Below, in pieces: positions 1 to 12,152 of a stretch of 64,000 nt of DNA. Position 1 is the stretch's first letter. Every line of letters starts with the position of its first letter. This stretch comes from Apus apus (Eukaryota > Chordata > Aves > Apodiformes > Apodidae). The stretch spans positions 20,464,378 through 20,528,377 of the forward strand of contig NC_067293.1 in assembly GCF_020740795.1 (NCBI RefSeq), read 5' to 3'. The translations under genes were made by a program, and so were the position numbers. Under the pieces are notes generated by a model. That model saw nothing but the letters and a program-made list of their open reading frames with translations. It ran no database searches and had not been told where the DNA came from.

Positions 1-794
1 TCAGCCCCTCCCTGCTGTTGATGGTCCATCTCGGGTGCCCCAACATGCAGGTCCAACATGAGGGAGCTCACCAGCTGTGCAGCACAGCCCTCACCCCTGC
101 AGTTCATGGCCCTGGATCCCAGGTGAGGGACCATTCCCAGGTTTTATTATCTTATTTCAGGGTAAAATCAGTCCTGGGCAAGCCATCTGAACTTCTCTGT
201 GCTCCTCACAATTAATCCACTTCCATCAAGAAGGGAGGTGTTCCTGTCAGTCCAGTTTTCCAGGTTGACCATAGATTCTGAACCTCAGACAGGATAGGAA
301 GGGGACTGCTGAAAGCTCTGTGTCTGTACTTACAGGTGCCTTTTTAGTTAGGCAGAATGCAAATAAAACTTGAAATTTAAAATCCTGGTACTCTTCACAC
401 CAAATGGTGCTCCAACACCAGCCTTATTATTTCACATTCATGTTGCAGTGAGGATTGCTGACTCCATTCTCTGTTTGTTGCTGTTGTATGAAGCATGGCA
501 AACACAGGGACTGCTGCATCTTCCCAAGGTCACAGTGACATACTTTTAAACATGAACTGAACTATTTCCTTTGTGCAACCCCAAAGCCTGAGGAATGCAG
601 CTATGACTTCTGTGTTCGTAGCTCAGCAAGTCTGAAAAGGCTCCACACTTAGGAGCAAACAATCCTACAGAAGCCCAAACCAGTACCGGTGAGGCTCAGG
701 AGGTGCCATACTCCACAGAGGCTAGATCTCTGGATGAACTTTGGGAGCGGATCCTGCAGGCTCAGCAGGATCAAATATTGGCACTGTGTCACAA

Positions 795-1015
795 AACCAC
801 AGAGTAGCTTGTCCATCTGCCCTTCAAAGCCAATGCAGCTAGATCACATTTCTGGGGGCCTTATTCAGCCGAGCTTCCAATATCTCCAAGGATGGAGATC
901 CCATGAAATCTTCAAGTAACCTTGTCTGTGTCTGACTTACCCTCATGGTGAAAAAAATACTGTTCATATCTAACCAGAGTTTGATGTTTGGCAGCTCAAA
1001 TCTGTTGCCTGACAT
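795..1015 (-). mobile_element. Decayed CR1 retrotransposon fragment
   Basis: The + strand shows the order expected for the complement of a CR1 3' region: a segment about clustered lesions ('ccaaggatggagatccca'), then 'accctcatggtgaaaaaa', then a 'atatctaaccagag'-like stretch. Divergence is high and no clean tail is visible, so this is an old copy and the limits are approximate. Confidence 0.5.
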
Positions 1016-4000
1016 CCTACCACTCTGCATCTCTGAGGACAGCCTGACTGCCCTCTCTATACCTTCTCCTTGGCTATCATCATATTGAGGTGGTTCTGCC
1101 TTAGAGGTGACAAAATGTGGAGCTGAAATTGCAACTGTGTGAAAACAGCAAAGAAAGGAGCTGGGAGGAAGGTGATCAGAACCTCAGAAGAATCTGATCC
1201 TAGAAGCTGAGAGAGTTGAAGAATGGAAACCCTAGTTGTTTTCTGAACACAGTGTTTCTCCCTATTTGATGTGGCTGCTCAGAACTGCTCCCAGCAATGA
1301 CTGCAGGGAAAACACAGGTTCATCCCACAGGGATCAGGCCCTCCGTGCTGTGCCTGCCTGACATTCTTGGTGCTCAACATATGCAATAAATCATTTCCAC
1401 AAGCTGCTGTGCATTCCTCTCCAAACACACAGGGGATGTGCCCATCGCCTCATCCCTTCCAAGGGCTCAATCAGCTACGCAGGGCCAGGGCTGGGAGCCT
1501 GCAGGGAGAACAGCCCAGCCTGCACAGGCTGAGTGCTACCATGGCAAAAGCTCCTGCTCTCAAAAACACATATTTTCCCATAAATGGCCAGTCACTGAGA
1601 ACCAGTCACCACGAGCAACTACGGGCATAGGGAGGAGCTCTGACGTCCATTAATGATGAGGGAGCAGCTCTGTGACATGTTTGGACCCCAGGATAAAATC
1701 GTAGGTGGCTTCACAGCCATGGAAGTGCCCACAGAGAGTGCTGGGGCAGAGTAGCCAGTACAGGGGGCTGGGCCCTGCCACATGTCCCCTGTGGGACCTT
1801 GAGGAGCCCCACCACCAGCAGCTCTCTCTCACAGGGCTCTCGCCAGCTCCAGTGGGAGCAGGAGCCCATGGGCACCACCACACTTCTGCTTAGTGGGGAG
1901 CTCAGAGGAGCTGGGGCAGCCTGGTCCTGAGGAACTGGGGCTCTGGAAGCCTCAAGAGGTGCTGGGCTGGGAGCCAAGGGGCACGGAGTGGCACCAAACC
2001 ACAGGGTACTCTAATAACCACAGCAACTCCCTTCCACGCTCTTTTAGAAAATGCAGAACTTTAATCACCTGTTTAAAGTATTTTTCAAGAGCTCTGGTGC
2101 ACAGTGAGTGTTGCAAAGGTTCCCTTATCTCCTGACAACCTGCCTGTTGTCCCTCAGTGACCTGTATTTCAGTGTGTTGGTACAGCAGATAGCAGCTGCC
2201 ACCAAGGGAAGGATGCACAACAACATCCACTGCCATTATCAGTTTGCTTAGGATCCTTTCTCTGAGTATTTGACCTCACATTTCCCATGCTTGATCTCTC
2301 CTAAAACAGCTTGTTTTGCTTCAAAGCTGGAAACAAATCCCAGTAGGTATTTTTAAGTTCAAGGAAAGTGAAAAGAGACAAACCTAAAGCCCCAGTGTGC
2401 AGTCTTCCCCTCTGAACAAATACTGGGGCTGTACTTTTTTCAACAGACCTCCGGCAAGGAGAGATGAAAAGCAATGCTCAGGACCAAGTCTGGAAACAGG
2501 ACTTAATCCAAGGGCCCAGAATCTTTGGCTGTGATGTATTACATTACACTGAGACAGGAGAAGGATAGAACCTGAACTGAAATTATTACCAGAGCTTGAA
2601 AATTCCCCCGAGTGTGCTCTGGGCATCTGGTAGAGATTTGTAGTGGACCTTTATGAAGCTTGCTCTCCCTGGTCTTACGGGCCAAGTCATTGCTGCTGCA
2701 GGGTTTCTGCTGGGATAGTTTGCAGGAAGAAGACTTCAACATCAGCTTCCCAAAGGAGAATCTTCGGAAGACTTGTTCTTTATTCAGAAATCAAAGATAG
2801 TCACAGGTCTCCCAGCATCTAGGGAACTCTTCCAGTTTAGCTGCACTCAGCTAAACAGGGTGCTGGGGAGATGCTCGTTTCAGCTGGGAGTCAAGCCCAG
2901 AGTTTGCATCTTCTATTCTGCCTGAGACGAAGCAGTCATGATGTGAATAGACACACTCCTGCCCTTTCAAACCAGTTTTGTGACAGGCTGTTTCCGGACA
3001 GGCAATAAAAAGAACAGGCATGGGAAGTGAGCCTTCCTCATGCCACCACTATTAGAGACCTGAAGACCTGTTACCTAGTCCCTTCTCTGTCTGTTCTCTT
3101 CCACATCTGTGCAAAACTGTGTAGAAAATACAGCTTTTTTAATCTGGTGGCTTTCTCTGAGTCTGCAGGACTCTAAATATAAAGCCAAAGGAAGGCAAAA
3201 ACTAATCACATTGCTTAAAATCATGGCCCAAACCTCACTGGGTTTAATCATGTGATTAATGTTTCATTGAAACAGAAGAGCAGGGAGCAACTGATGAGTT
3301 ATCCCGCTGATTTCAGAGGGTCGTGGATTTTTGTATGGGTATTTCCAGGTACTCTTACAGCTAAATGGTAGTTTAACCACACTGAAACTGGCTAGTCTAG
3401 TGTGCATGAAGATGTAAAAGATGAGAGTCCAAAAGCAACATCACCTTGGCCCGATAGCAGGAGTGAGGTGTTCTCGAGTCCTGTTTGCATGGTGAGACAA
3501 ATTGTGTGTTTGTTTTGCAAACAGGAGCACGACTCTATCGCTAGAGGTGGTTTTAAAAGATCTTTGTATTGCCTGACTGTGTTCGTGCTTGGAAGGAGCA
3601 AGGGTGGAGTGGCTGCAGCAGAACATTCTGTATGTGGTGTAGACACATTTTTCTCCTGTCCTAGCAGCAGAAGTGTGTGACAACCCACTCTAATGAGCAC
3701 TAGCCGAGCAGTGACAAAAAGCCTTTCTCAAAGCAGCAGGTCAGTCCTGGGAGGGAAGGCTCATCAGGCTGAGGGTTAAGAAAGGGCAACGACAAAACTG
3801 CAGAGGAAACACATACCTGCAGTGGTGGTGAAGAGAACTGTGGCAAGAAGGGCTGCTCTAAAAAGGACTGTATGCCCTGAGGAAGAAGGAGTATCTGCCA
3901 TTTGGAAACATGTTCATTTTAGTAGCCTTCATGCTTTTCAGACATGTCGGATCATTGCACAGTATGGTATTTTCAGCTCTGGATGAAGCTACAGCAGAGA

Positions 4001-5624
4001 AAGGAATGAGGCAAACAGGATGCCAGTGAGCCCTGCTAAAGGAAACACAGTGTAAATCAGGGAGAGGAGCACACAATGCCTCTAGGATGTATTCCTTCTG
4101 CAGCAGGGGCCAGCTCAGCCTTTGGCTGGAGAACAAGATCCAGCCTGGGCAACCCTGCTCAGTGACATGACGTGGGCAGGATGTGATGGGATAGCCCTTC
4201 ATGCACTGAAGGTTATCATCAGAATTCATGGTACAGGAACACGGGCTTCTGTGCAGACCTGATCCATGCCCCAGCTCACCCGATTTCCTGCTCTCAGCCA
4301 CAGCCCATGACTTGATGCTTGAAGGGAAGGAAGAGCTTCTCCAGGTTTCAGCTCCCTGGCAGTGCTGTGCTAGACATGGAAAAGCTTCTTAGCTGATCCC
4401 TGCATTTGTTCAGCAAACATCTCCTGAGGACCACGAGGCCTAAGTACATCACACGTGTAGGTGGCAATGGCAGCAGCACAGCAAACACAGTCAGGCATCA
4501 ATGGGATGTTTCTGCAGCATTGCAGGGTGGGAAGCAAACCCAGAAGCACAGTGGGCTTTGTTGACTCTGTGTGTTGGCAGACTCTTTCAAGAAATTTCTC
4601 TACAATGTCATATAACAACACAAAAAAACCAACCAACCAAATATACAAAAAAACAGCAACCAGAAAATATTCCTCTCTGTTGAGAACTCAGAGCACTGGG
4701 CTGTCTCTGCTTGGGCTGCTGGTGTCAGAGAGATAGCACCTCACTGTGCTCATGCAACAGGGTCAAAGAGCTCTGACAGCAGCAGACCTGAGTTCCCAGC
4801 CATGTCCTTCAAACCAGGGTAGCATTCCAAGCCCTTCCCTGCCTGCACAGGAGGATGGGGACTGGACTACACTATGTTTTGAAACAAATCCAGCAAAAGA
4901 AACAACTGCATCGGAGTTGAATCCCTTGGCTGATTCTCATTTTCTAATGTAGATGGGGCCAGAGGTGTGGAATTGGGTCCATCTGAGATGCCTCCTATGT
5001 GATAATGCACAGTTTGCATCTTCCCAAAGCACAATGATTGGAATAACAGTTGCCAAGGAACTTACCTTGAATATCCTTTTGAAAACAAATTACCAACTGT
5101 TGGGCTTTATTTCTGGGGGGATGTTGGGTTCTTTTTTAATGAAGGACTCTTTAAGGGTCTACACTTGGAATAAGTCGGTTTTGTTCTTTGTGCAAATGGG
5201 CTTCCCTGATAGAAAAGGCTGTTTCAGTGGAGCATTGACTTTCAGTGCCCCTTGGAAAGACACCAGGGACCTAAAGACCATCGATGCTGTCAGACTTCCA
5301 GGACTGAATTCCTCCCTATAATATCCAGGCTTGCAGCCAATTTGGCTGGTTGGGAGCAGTTGTATCTTTAGAAAATGTTTGATGTGTGTTCACGTTTCAA
5401 AAAGGAAAAAAACCCACCACAAAACAAAACCAAGCAAACCCGTGCAGAGTGATTCAGAAAAATATGCAGGTCATGGAGTGGAGCAATGAAGTCACAAGCA
5501 AAGGCAGCCCAAGCAGAGGTGACCTTCCTGAATTCCCTATCGGTAACTCTGCTCCTTGGAGAGAGTGCCTCAGTATTTCTAGTAGGGAAGAGGGAAGTGG
5601 TGTCTATTTAATTTTTCAAAAGTA

Positions 5625-5886
5625 TCTTGAGGGGCAATGGATTCAAACTCGAGCAGAGGAAGTTCCACCTCAACATGAGGAAGAACTTCTTTCCTGGGAG
5701 GGTGACAGAGCCCTGGGACAGGCTGCCCAGAGAGGCTGTGGAGTCTCTTTCTCTGGAGACTTTCAAGACCCATCTGGATGCCTTTCTGAGTGACCTGCCC
5801 TGGTTTTCGCTCCTGCTCTGGCAGGGGTGTTGCACTTGATGGTCTACAGAGGTCCCTTCCAACCCCTGATATCCTGTGATTCTGTC
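5625..5886 (+). mobile_element. CR1 LINE, 5'-truncated 3' end
   Basis: The segment carries the standard CR1 3' region: 'gaagttccacctcaacatga', 'gacaggctgcccagagaggc', 'gtcccttccaacccctgat' and a 'tgtgattctgt' tail. It is a non-LTR retrotransposon remnant with no intact reading frame. The same subfamily text recurs at 17.9 and 44.1 kb, which makes the assignment firm. Confidence 0.92.
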
Positions 5887-6112
5887 ATTTCTTGGGTATC
5901 TTATGCTCAAGAATATTTGTAAGGGTTGATTAGAGACAGAATAGATGTCACTACTGAAAAAAACAGCAACTTTTCCACTCTTGTATGATAGAGAAAACAA
6001 AGATCAGACCACAATGTACCAGGTGGCAAACAAAGCATTCCTCATCCTCTGGGTATTTGTCAAACATCCTTTGACCCTCCAAGCCAGTCTGTGACTCATA
6101 TGGGATGTGCTT

Positions 6113-6190
6113 TTTTGTGTGTTTTGTTTTGGTTTGTTTTGGTTTTTTGTTGTTTTGTTTTGGTTTGTTGTTTGTGTTTTTTTTTTTAAA
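6113..6190 (+). repeat. T-rich simple repeat (TTTTG)n-like
   Basis: This is a T/G-only stretch of irregular TTTTG and TTTG units ending in a run of T. There is no coding potential. It could be the tail of a retroposed sequence on the opposite strand, but no body is recognisable beside it. Confidence 0.85.
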
Positions 6191-7109
6191 CTTCAGTTTA
6201 TTTAACTCCTTAAGTACTTGTTTGCAGGACTGAACCTATAATGTGAAAGAGATCAAAATACCTCAGCACAGGCTGGAGGATGTCCTCCCCATGGAATGGA
6301 TTCTTTTACATCTCCACAGAGGATTTTATAGCACCGGTATTTCTCCAACTGACGGAGCTGTGAAAGTATTTGCCCTTGGTACGTGTTTACCTTGGAATAG
6401 TGTCTCGAGTGGCTGCTTTCTCAACCCAAATAGACTTGCCCACAGAGACTAAATTTCCCTGCAGTGCAGATAGAAAAAGTTATGAAGGAAACTTCCTACA
6501 CAAAAAATAAAAAAAAAAGGGGGGGTGGGGAGCAGGGAAGGAATATACTTGGCCCCAGTCTGTGAGACAGCCACCCAGGCACTGCACTTCAAGCAGCACT
6601 GGCAAGGGAGGGCAGCGAGGACAGCATGGAGTTTGGGCTGGTCTCTGAAGGCATTCCATACCTCTTAACTCTGTTTGTGATGGCAAGACATGCCCATGAG
6701 AAGGGCTTTAAAAATCCTGGAGTGAGAACTTACCAGAGTGCCTACTGGCTGTATCTGCCCAGTTACATTTCGGTGGGACTCAAGCTCCTACTTAGGGGAC
6801 TCCTGCAAATAACTCCAGCCCTGTGCATTACAATAAAACAATTAATTGAATTATAACATCTATTAGCACAATTGTGACTGGCTTCTTTGCAGAAAGATCA
6901 AGGAAGAGGTCAAACAAATATCGTAAGGATGGTAAAGAAGAACCCTTTCCCAAAATGAGACAGTGACTCTCCTCCCAGGGTCATGCACTGAAGGAGAAGA
7001 CCATTAATTCAACGTGCATTGGGGGTGCACTGCAAGTTCCCCTTGCCAGGACATCTGGCTGCCTCCTTCCATGATGCAGGAAGAGCTGCTGAAAATTTAA
7101 AAATAAACA

Positions 7110-7162
7110 GATGTTTTTATTTTTTTTATTTTTTTTATTTTCTTTTTTTTTTTTTTTTTAAG
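7110..7162 (+). repeat. T-rich simple repeat (T7A)n
   Basis: The segment is almost pure T, broken by single A residues at roughly regular spacing and ending in a long T run. It is low-complexity sequence with no associated gene. Confidence 0.85.
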
Positions 7163-8057
7163 AGAGAGATTAAGGCAAAAAAACCCTCATAGTAAAGAAA
7201 TGAAAAAATGCTCAGAGTGATTATTTAGTAAGAGAAGAGGGATATAAAGGGCAACAACACATGTTTTGTCAGGAGAGCTGAAGATCTAGCAAAACAGGTG
7301 ATAAATGACAGCTTCCCACAAACACTCATCTTACACTAACTAAAAAGGAAAAAGCCATTGATTATCTGGAAGTCTTTCCAAAACAAGGATAGTCATTCCT
7401 AAATGTATTTTCTCTTTTTCTAATACTCACTTTAAGACCCCCTGTGCTGTTTCTCCATCAGCTCTATCAATGTGTTGAGAACATGGCACACATGGATTCT
7501 GCACAGAGCAGGGAGGGCCAATGGGTACTAGGTTCTCCACAAAGGGCTCAGAGGAGCAGGAAGCTGGGTGACTGCCAGAGCAGGTTATTTGTGATCCCAT
7601 TAAATGTGCTGCAATGGTGGGGTTTGTCAGTACAGGGCGAGTTGTGGAGATAGGTTCAGAGAGGAATGTACCTTGTTGGTGCAGGCTTTAATTGTTTTCA
7701 TAATATTTCTGTCCAGTGATCATGGTAGGATTATGGAATTAACATACAGAATTTCTACTTGGCCAAGAACCCAAGGAAGCTGAAGAGCAGCAGTGCCTGG
7801 ATCCACTAACCAACTGCTCTTGGGCAATGCCCACCACGGGAACAGAGGTCCCACACCCTTGGAGTAGGGAGCAAACCCCTGGAGTCCCCCTCCTGTGCCA
7901 GGTTGGCTTCACTATGTGGTTTGAAATTCTGCTGAGCCCCTGCTCAGAAACACCGAGTTCCAGTAAGCAGGTCCCACCCTTTTTCCCCAATAGGCGAGCC
8001 CTTGTCCGGGCCCTTCGTTCCCCGCGGTGCTTCCTGCTGAGAGGTGGAGGGGTGTGT

Positions 8058-8073
8058 TCATCCCGCGGGATGA
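8058..8073. repeat. 16-bp perfect palindrome matching the minisatellite core
   Basis: The bases tcatcccgcgggatga form a perfect inverted repeat. Each half is TCATCCCG or its complement, the invariant core of the 12-bp tandem array that begins about 180 bp downstream. It could be a fossil of the unit from which the array expanded, or a protein-binding site. Only the palindrome itself is directly seen. Confidence 0.85.
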
Positions 8074-8239
8074 GGCTGGAACGGGCCATTGTCCCTCCAG
8101 AATGTGCCATTTTACCCCGAAACATCCCATTTTATGCCTGGAACACGCCATCCCCGTCTGGGACATGTCATCGCCCAAACGCTCTGTCCCCTGCTCTGGC
8201 CGCCCGGTGCGTTCCCCACGCGGTGTCATTGGTTGAGGG

Positions 8240-8830
8240 AGCCCTGCTGCTCATCCCGCTGCTCATCCCGCTGCTCATCCCGCTGCTCATCCCGGGGCTC
8301 ATCCCGGGGCTCATCCCGCTGCTCATCCCGTTGCTCATCCCGTGGCTCATCCCGCTGCTCATCCCAGGGCTCATCCCGGGGCTCATCCCGCTGCTCATCC
8401 CGGGGCTCATCCCGCTGCTCATCCCAGGGCTCATCCCGGGGCTCATCCCGGGGCTCATCCCGGGGCTCATCCCGCTGCTCATCCCGGGGCTCATCCCGCT
8501 GCTCATCCCAGGGCTCATCCCGCTGCTCATCCCGCTGCTCATCCCGGGGCTCATCCCGCTGCTCATCCCAGGGCTCATCCCGCTGCTCATCCCGGGGCTC
8601 ATCCCGGGGCTCATCCCGGGGCTCATCCCGCTGCTCATCCCGCTGCTCATCCCGGGGCTCATCCCGGGGCTCATCCCGGGGCTCATCCCGCTGCTCATCC
8701 CGCTGCTCATCCCGGGGCTCATCCCGGGGCTCATCCCGGGGCTCATCCCGAGGCTCATCCCGGGGCTCATCCCGCTGCTCATCCCGGGGCTCATCCCGGG
8801 GCTCATCCCGGGGCTCATCCCGGACCCTCC
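8240..8830. repeat. 12-bp GC-rich minisatellite, 48 units, no indels
   Basis: The core TCATCCCG (sometimes TCATCCCA) recurs at exactly 12-bp spacing from 8251 to the last copy at 8815, giving 48 units. The four linker bases vary, mostly CTGC or GGGC, with single TTGC, TGGC and AGGC-type variants. Because the unit is divisible by three and no indels are present, open frames run through it on both strands, giving LIPG/LIPL-, CSSR/GSSR- and AHPG-type repeats on one strand and DEPR/DEQR- and SPGM-type repeats on the other. There is no sign that any is translated. The array lies at the left shoulder of the CpG island that serves the ARHGAP20-like gene. Confidence 0.97.
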
Positions 8831-9650
8831 GCCCCGGCTCTTGGGCGCCCGCTGCGCTGCCGCCCTGCGCCGCCAGGGGGCGCCGCCTCATGCCCCGCCC
8901 GCCCCAGCCAATGGGCGGAGCCACGCGCCGGCCCCGCCCCTCCCGCTCCACGGAGCCGCGCGTAGGGCGGGCGGGGAGCTGATCCCTCCGCCACGGGGCT
9001 GGTCCCTCCGCCACGGGCCGGTCCCTCCCTCACGGGCCGCTCCGCTCCGCGCCGCGGGGATGAGAGCGGGGCCGAGTCCCGAGCTGCGCCGCGGGCTCCG
9101 CGCGGGGCCAGGCAGGTACCGCGGGGGGCGGGGCGGAGGGGACGGGGGTCTCCCGCCGACTTCTGCGGGGCTACATGTCGGGACGCGGTGTCTCCCCTTG
9201 CCAGGAGCTGCGGGCACGACGCGGGGGTCCGTGGCAGCCTCGCTCGGCCGCTGGCGGCGGGTGCCGGGGTGCGCGGAGCCGGAGGAGTGCTGGGGAGAGA
9301 GCCGGGAGGGGGTGCCCGGTGCGGGGCAGGGCTGGGAGGAGGTGCGGGAGGTTCTGGCGGGACTGCCGGGCTGGGCCGGGCAGCGACCCCCGGGACCTCT
9401 CCGGGGACAGCCCCGGGGGCGCGGGGCGGCAGGCGGGGCCGGGGCCCTTCCCGCGGCAGTGCGGGACGCGGGGCTGCTCCAGGAGCGCTGCCAGGCGTGC
9501 GGGGCACTGCGCTGGTGTCGGGACACAGCGACAGGCACAGCGGGGCCGCCTCCTGCCTCCAGACCCTCCAGGAGAAGCTGCGGGCTCCTCCGCAGCCCCG
9601 GCGGCGCGTGGCACCGGCCCCGCAGCGCGAGACGAGGGATGCTGCGGGCG
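8830..9650 (+). promoter_or_regulatory. CpG island promoter of the ARHGAP20-like gene
   Basis: This is the most CpG-dense part of the window. It contains a CCAAT box at 8908-8912 next to a GC box (gggcgg) at 8913-8918, with further GC boxes (ccccgccc-type) at about 8892-8905 and 8931-8942. No TATA box is visible, as is usual for a CpG-island promoter. A second ATTGG (inverted CCAAT) lies at about 8228 on the far side of the minisatellite. The strand is inferred from the only gene downstream, whose coding exons begin 14 kb to the right. A divergent leftward transcript cannot be excluded, but no gene was recognised there. Confidence 0.75.
9040..9115 (+). other. Probable non-coding first exon of the ARHGAP20-like gene
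   Basis: A CAG|gtaccg splice donor follows position 9115. An ATG at 9060 opens 18 codons before this donor, but joining it to the acceptor at 22959 gives an immediate stop (AGA AGA TGA). Either this exon is 5' UTR, with that ATG as a short upstream ORF, or another exon intervenes. The 5' limit shown is arbitrary. Confidence 0.4.
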
Positions 9651-9879
9651 GCACCCAGAGCCAGCTGCCCTGGGATTTCTTTAAGCGGCCCAGAACAAAC
9701 AATAGAATGTCATATTAGCACGGGGTTAGCCTGAACTCCTGGAAAATAACAGGGAAAACTGTAAACATCATTCATAACTGCCAGTTTGAAATTCTCAAAC
9801 AAATCATCCAAAACAAACAGTAGCTGAGTGGAGCTATTTTCTTTGTAGGGAGTTTCCACTGGAATAAATAGCAAGTTCT

Positions 9880-9918
9880 GTTAAAAAAAAAAAAAAAAAT
9901 TAAATATATATATATATC
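9880..9918 (+). repeat. Poly-A followed by (TA)n
   Basis: A run of A of more than 15 bases passes into 'tatatatatata'. This is low-complexity sequence and possibly the tail of an unidentified retroposed fragment. Confidence 0.85.
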
Positions 9919-12086
9919 TGCAATTAGCTGTAGAACGTGGAGTGCTTGCCAGGGGCTGGAGGGTGCCCACAACCAGAGAGATCCTTAATGATCCAGAGTG
10001 ATGTGTTATTGCAGATTTTGCTGCCAGTTCTTCAAAGACACTTGCAGTTTTTACCTAAGGGCTCTGCCTAAGACAGAGGTGTCTGGTTTTCCCTCTACTT
10101 TCCCATCTTCTTCTATGTTTAGAACATTCCTTAAAGTTCTTTTCCTAACCAGACTCCTGTTTGCTGATGCCCTGTGTAACCCAGGCAGAGCAGTGCTGTG
10201 ATGTGCCAGCCCTGCAGTACCTGCAGAGGTGGGAAATGAGGACCTTCCACACCATGTGCTTTGCCTCAGCCTCACAGCCAGTTCCTAACTGGCCGGGCCA
10301 CAGCAGCAGGGCTGAGCACAGAGCTCATATGTGGGTTGTGTTCCCTGGGATGCACAGAGCACCACCAGGCATGGCACCTCAGTCTTCCCTGTGGTTTCTC
10401 CAGTGACCTGGATGTCAGTTTGTCCAGCGTGACTTTACACTAATTAACCCACTGGCACTTGATGGGTATGTATACATGGCTCCTGCTCGTGGGACAGCTG
10501 CCTGAAGACTTGTTGAGACCTGGCACAGCTCATGGCCGGCTGCAGGAAAGTTCCTGGGTGCATTTCCTGGGCTGGTGCTCTCTAGGACACAGCGAAAGAG
10601 TTTTAGTTTGTGAGCCAGAGGTAAAGTGATCAGGTGGCTGTTTTGATGTGACCCTTCCCCCCCAAGGTTTGCAGCTAAACAGTTTTCTCAAAGATCTCAC
10701 TGCCCGCGTGGGCAGTTGGCTTCACTGGGAAGCAGATTTATTTATCGCCCTCTAGTGATGTTTTAAAAATTAGCATAGGTTCCTTTCAAGAGGAAAACAA
10801 GTATTAAAGTTAATTGGTTTAAAAGATTCACATTTTCTGAGAGTCAAACACGACACCACACTTGGGATGGTGTGCCCTGATTCTGGGTAGATGGCTCCAG
10901 CCATGGAGATACAACCTCTGCCTCCCTGCAGGCTCTGTGCTGCTCACACAAGGTCTTTCCAGCAACAGCTCTGGTTACAGGCCCATTCTCTTGACGTGTT
11001 TTTAAGTGCTGCTACACTTGAAGTTTTGGCTGAACCGACACGTGGATCACTGAGTGTGGCTCTGGTCTAGGTGAGCTTGGCATTTGCAGGTGGGATCAGA
11101 AGGGTGCTTCTTCACCTTTGTTCATGATAATTCAGCAAGGCTGGCCCCAGAAATGGGAAGTGTGTGACCTTGTCTCTGCAGTGGAGCCAGCCCAGGGGCT
11201 AGAACTCTATTAGTTTTTAACCAGGGGTGTGACTCGAGCATCTGTGTAGTCAGACTGGTTTTACTTCATCATGGGAGATGTCAAGGAATGTACCACTGAT
11301 ATGGTTTCTCTTAATTAGCCTGAAGATGTAGTAATGTTCATTCTTCATTATTAGCCTTGAGGGATCTCAGCTCCTTTCTTACTTGTAATATGGAAGATTC
11401 TGATTTGCAGATCTGATGCACAGATCCTTCTTGCAGATCCTTTCCTGGTCCCTCGTGGCCAGCTTTACCCCAGCACACTGTGCTCCACCTTCCTGCCCAC
11501 CTTCCTGACACCCACTGTGGTTCCACCCTCTGTCATGCCAGCCCCTCACAAACACCCTCCTGTGTTTCCTGTGTTCATCTTCATCCACATATACATATTT
11601 TGCCCCTAGAATTAAACACGTGTCACATATGGAACATTATTTACATCTTGACATACCTCAGAATTATTGCCTTTAGTGATAGCTATCATTGAGTGCTAAT
11701 GCCATTGTTGAGCAGTGTAATTTCATCTGTATTTTTCCTGCTTCTTTGTGACCTCTGTGTTTAAGAACAGAAGTGAGTTCGCGTAACTTCTGATGGATTA
11801 GTTAGTTCTATATTTATTTTCTCAGCATGTAGAGAAGAGCATATGTTTACAGATGCTTACTCCTTGCTAGCTTCTATATAAGTAATCTTGATACCAACAT
11901 GTTTGCCATTGGAAGTTTATCATGTTATTTTACAGACATATTTTACTGTCTGACTGGGGAGGGTTTCTTGCTTAATGAGGTAGGTGGCCAGAAGGACTCT
12001 GTGCAGGGTAAAGCAGCTGTCTGCCTGGTTTTATTCTTTCTATTGGACAACACTTTAAGTCATGTGGTTTAGTTTTAGATAGACCT

Positions 12087-12152
12087 GCAAGGAGCAGTGA
12101 GTTGGACTTGCTGCTTATGTGGGTCCCTTCCAACTCGACATACTCTATGACT
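12087..12152 (+). mobile_element. CR1 3' tail fragment
   Basis: The stretch 'gagttggacttgctgcttat' followed by 'gggtcccttccaactcgaca' and 'tactctatgac' is the terminal part of a CR1 element. Only the last few dozen bases survive, because of 5' truncation. Confidence 0.75.

Larger units (their letters stand above)
1..7740. other. Intergenic region upstream of the ARHGAP20-like gene
   Basis: No exon-like coding segment with family similarity was recognised on either strand. The open frames here are short, overlap one another on both strands and lack recognisable motifs. The interval holds a decayed CR1 near 0.8 kb, a clear CR1 at 5.6-5.9 kb and T-rich simple repeats near 6.15 and 7.13 kb. Distal regulatory elements may be present but cannot be seen without comparison between species. 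Confidence 0.6.

Noticed and set aside
8815-9702. Long Pro/Arg/Ala-rich frames on the - strand of the CpG island
   Set aside because: Several overlapping frames are open at once, as expected in CpG-rich DNA with few stop codons. None shows a motif.
7827-9734. 635-codon open frame on the + strand spanning the minisatellite and CpG island
   Set aside because: More than a third is translation of the 12-bp repeat, frames on both strands are open there, and the rest is compositional (Arg/Gly/Pro from GC-rich DNA). There is no family similarity.
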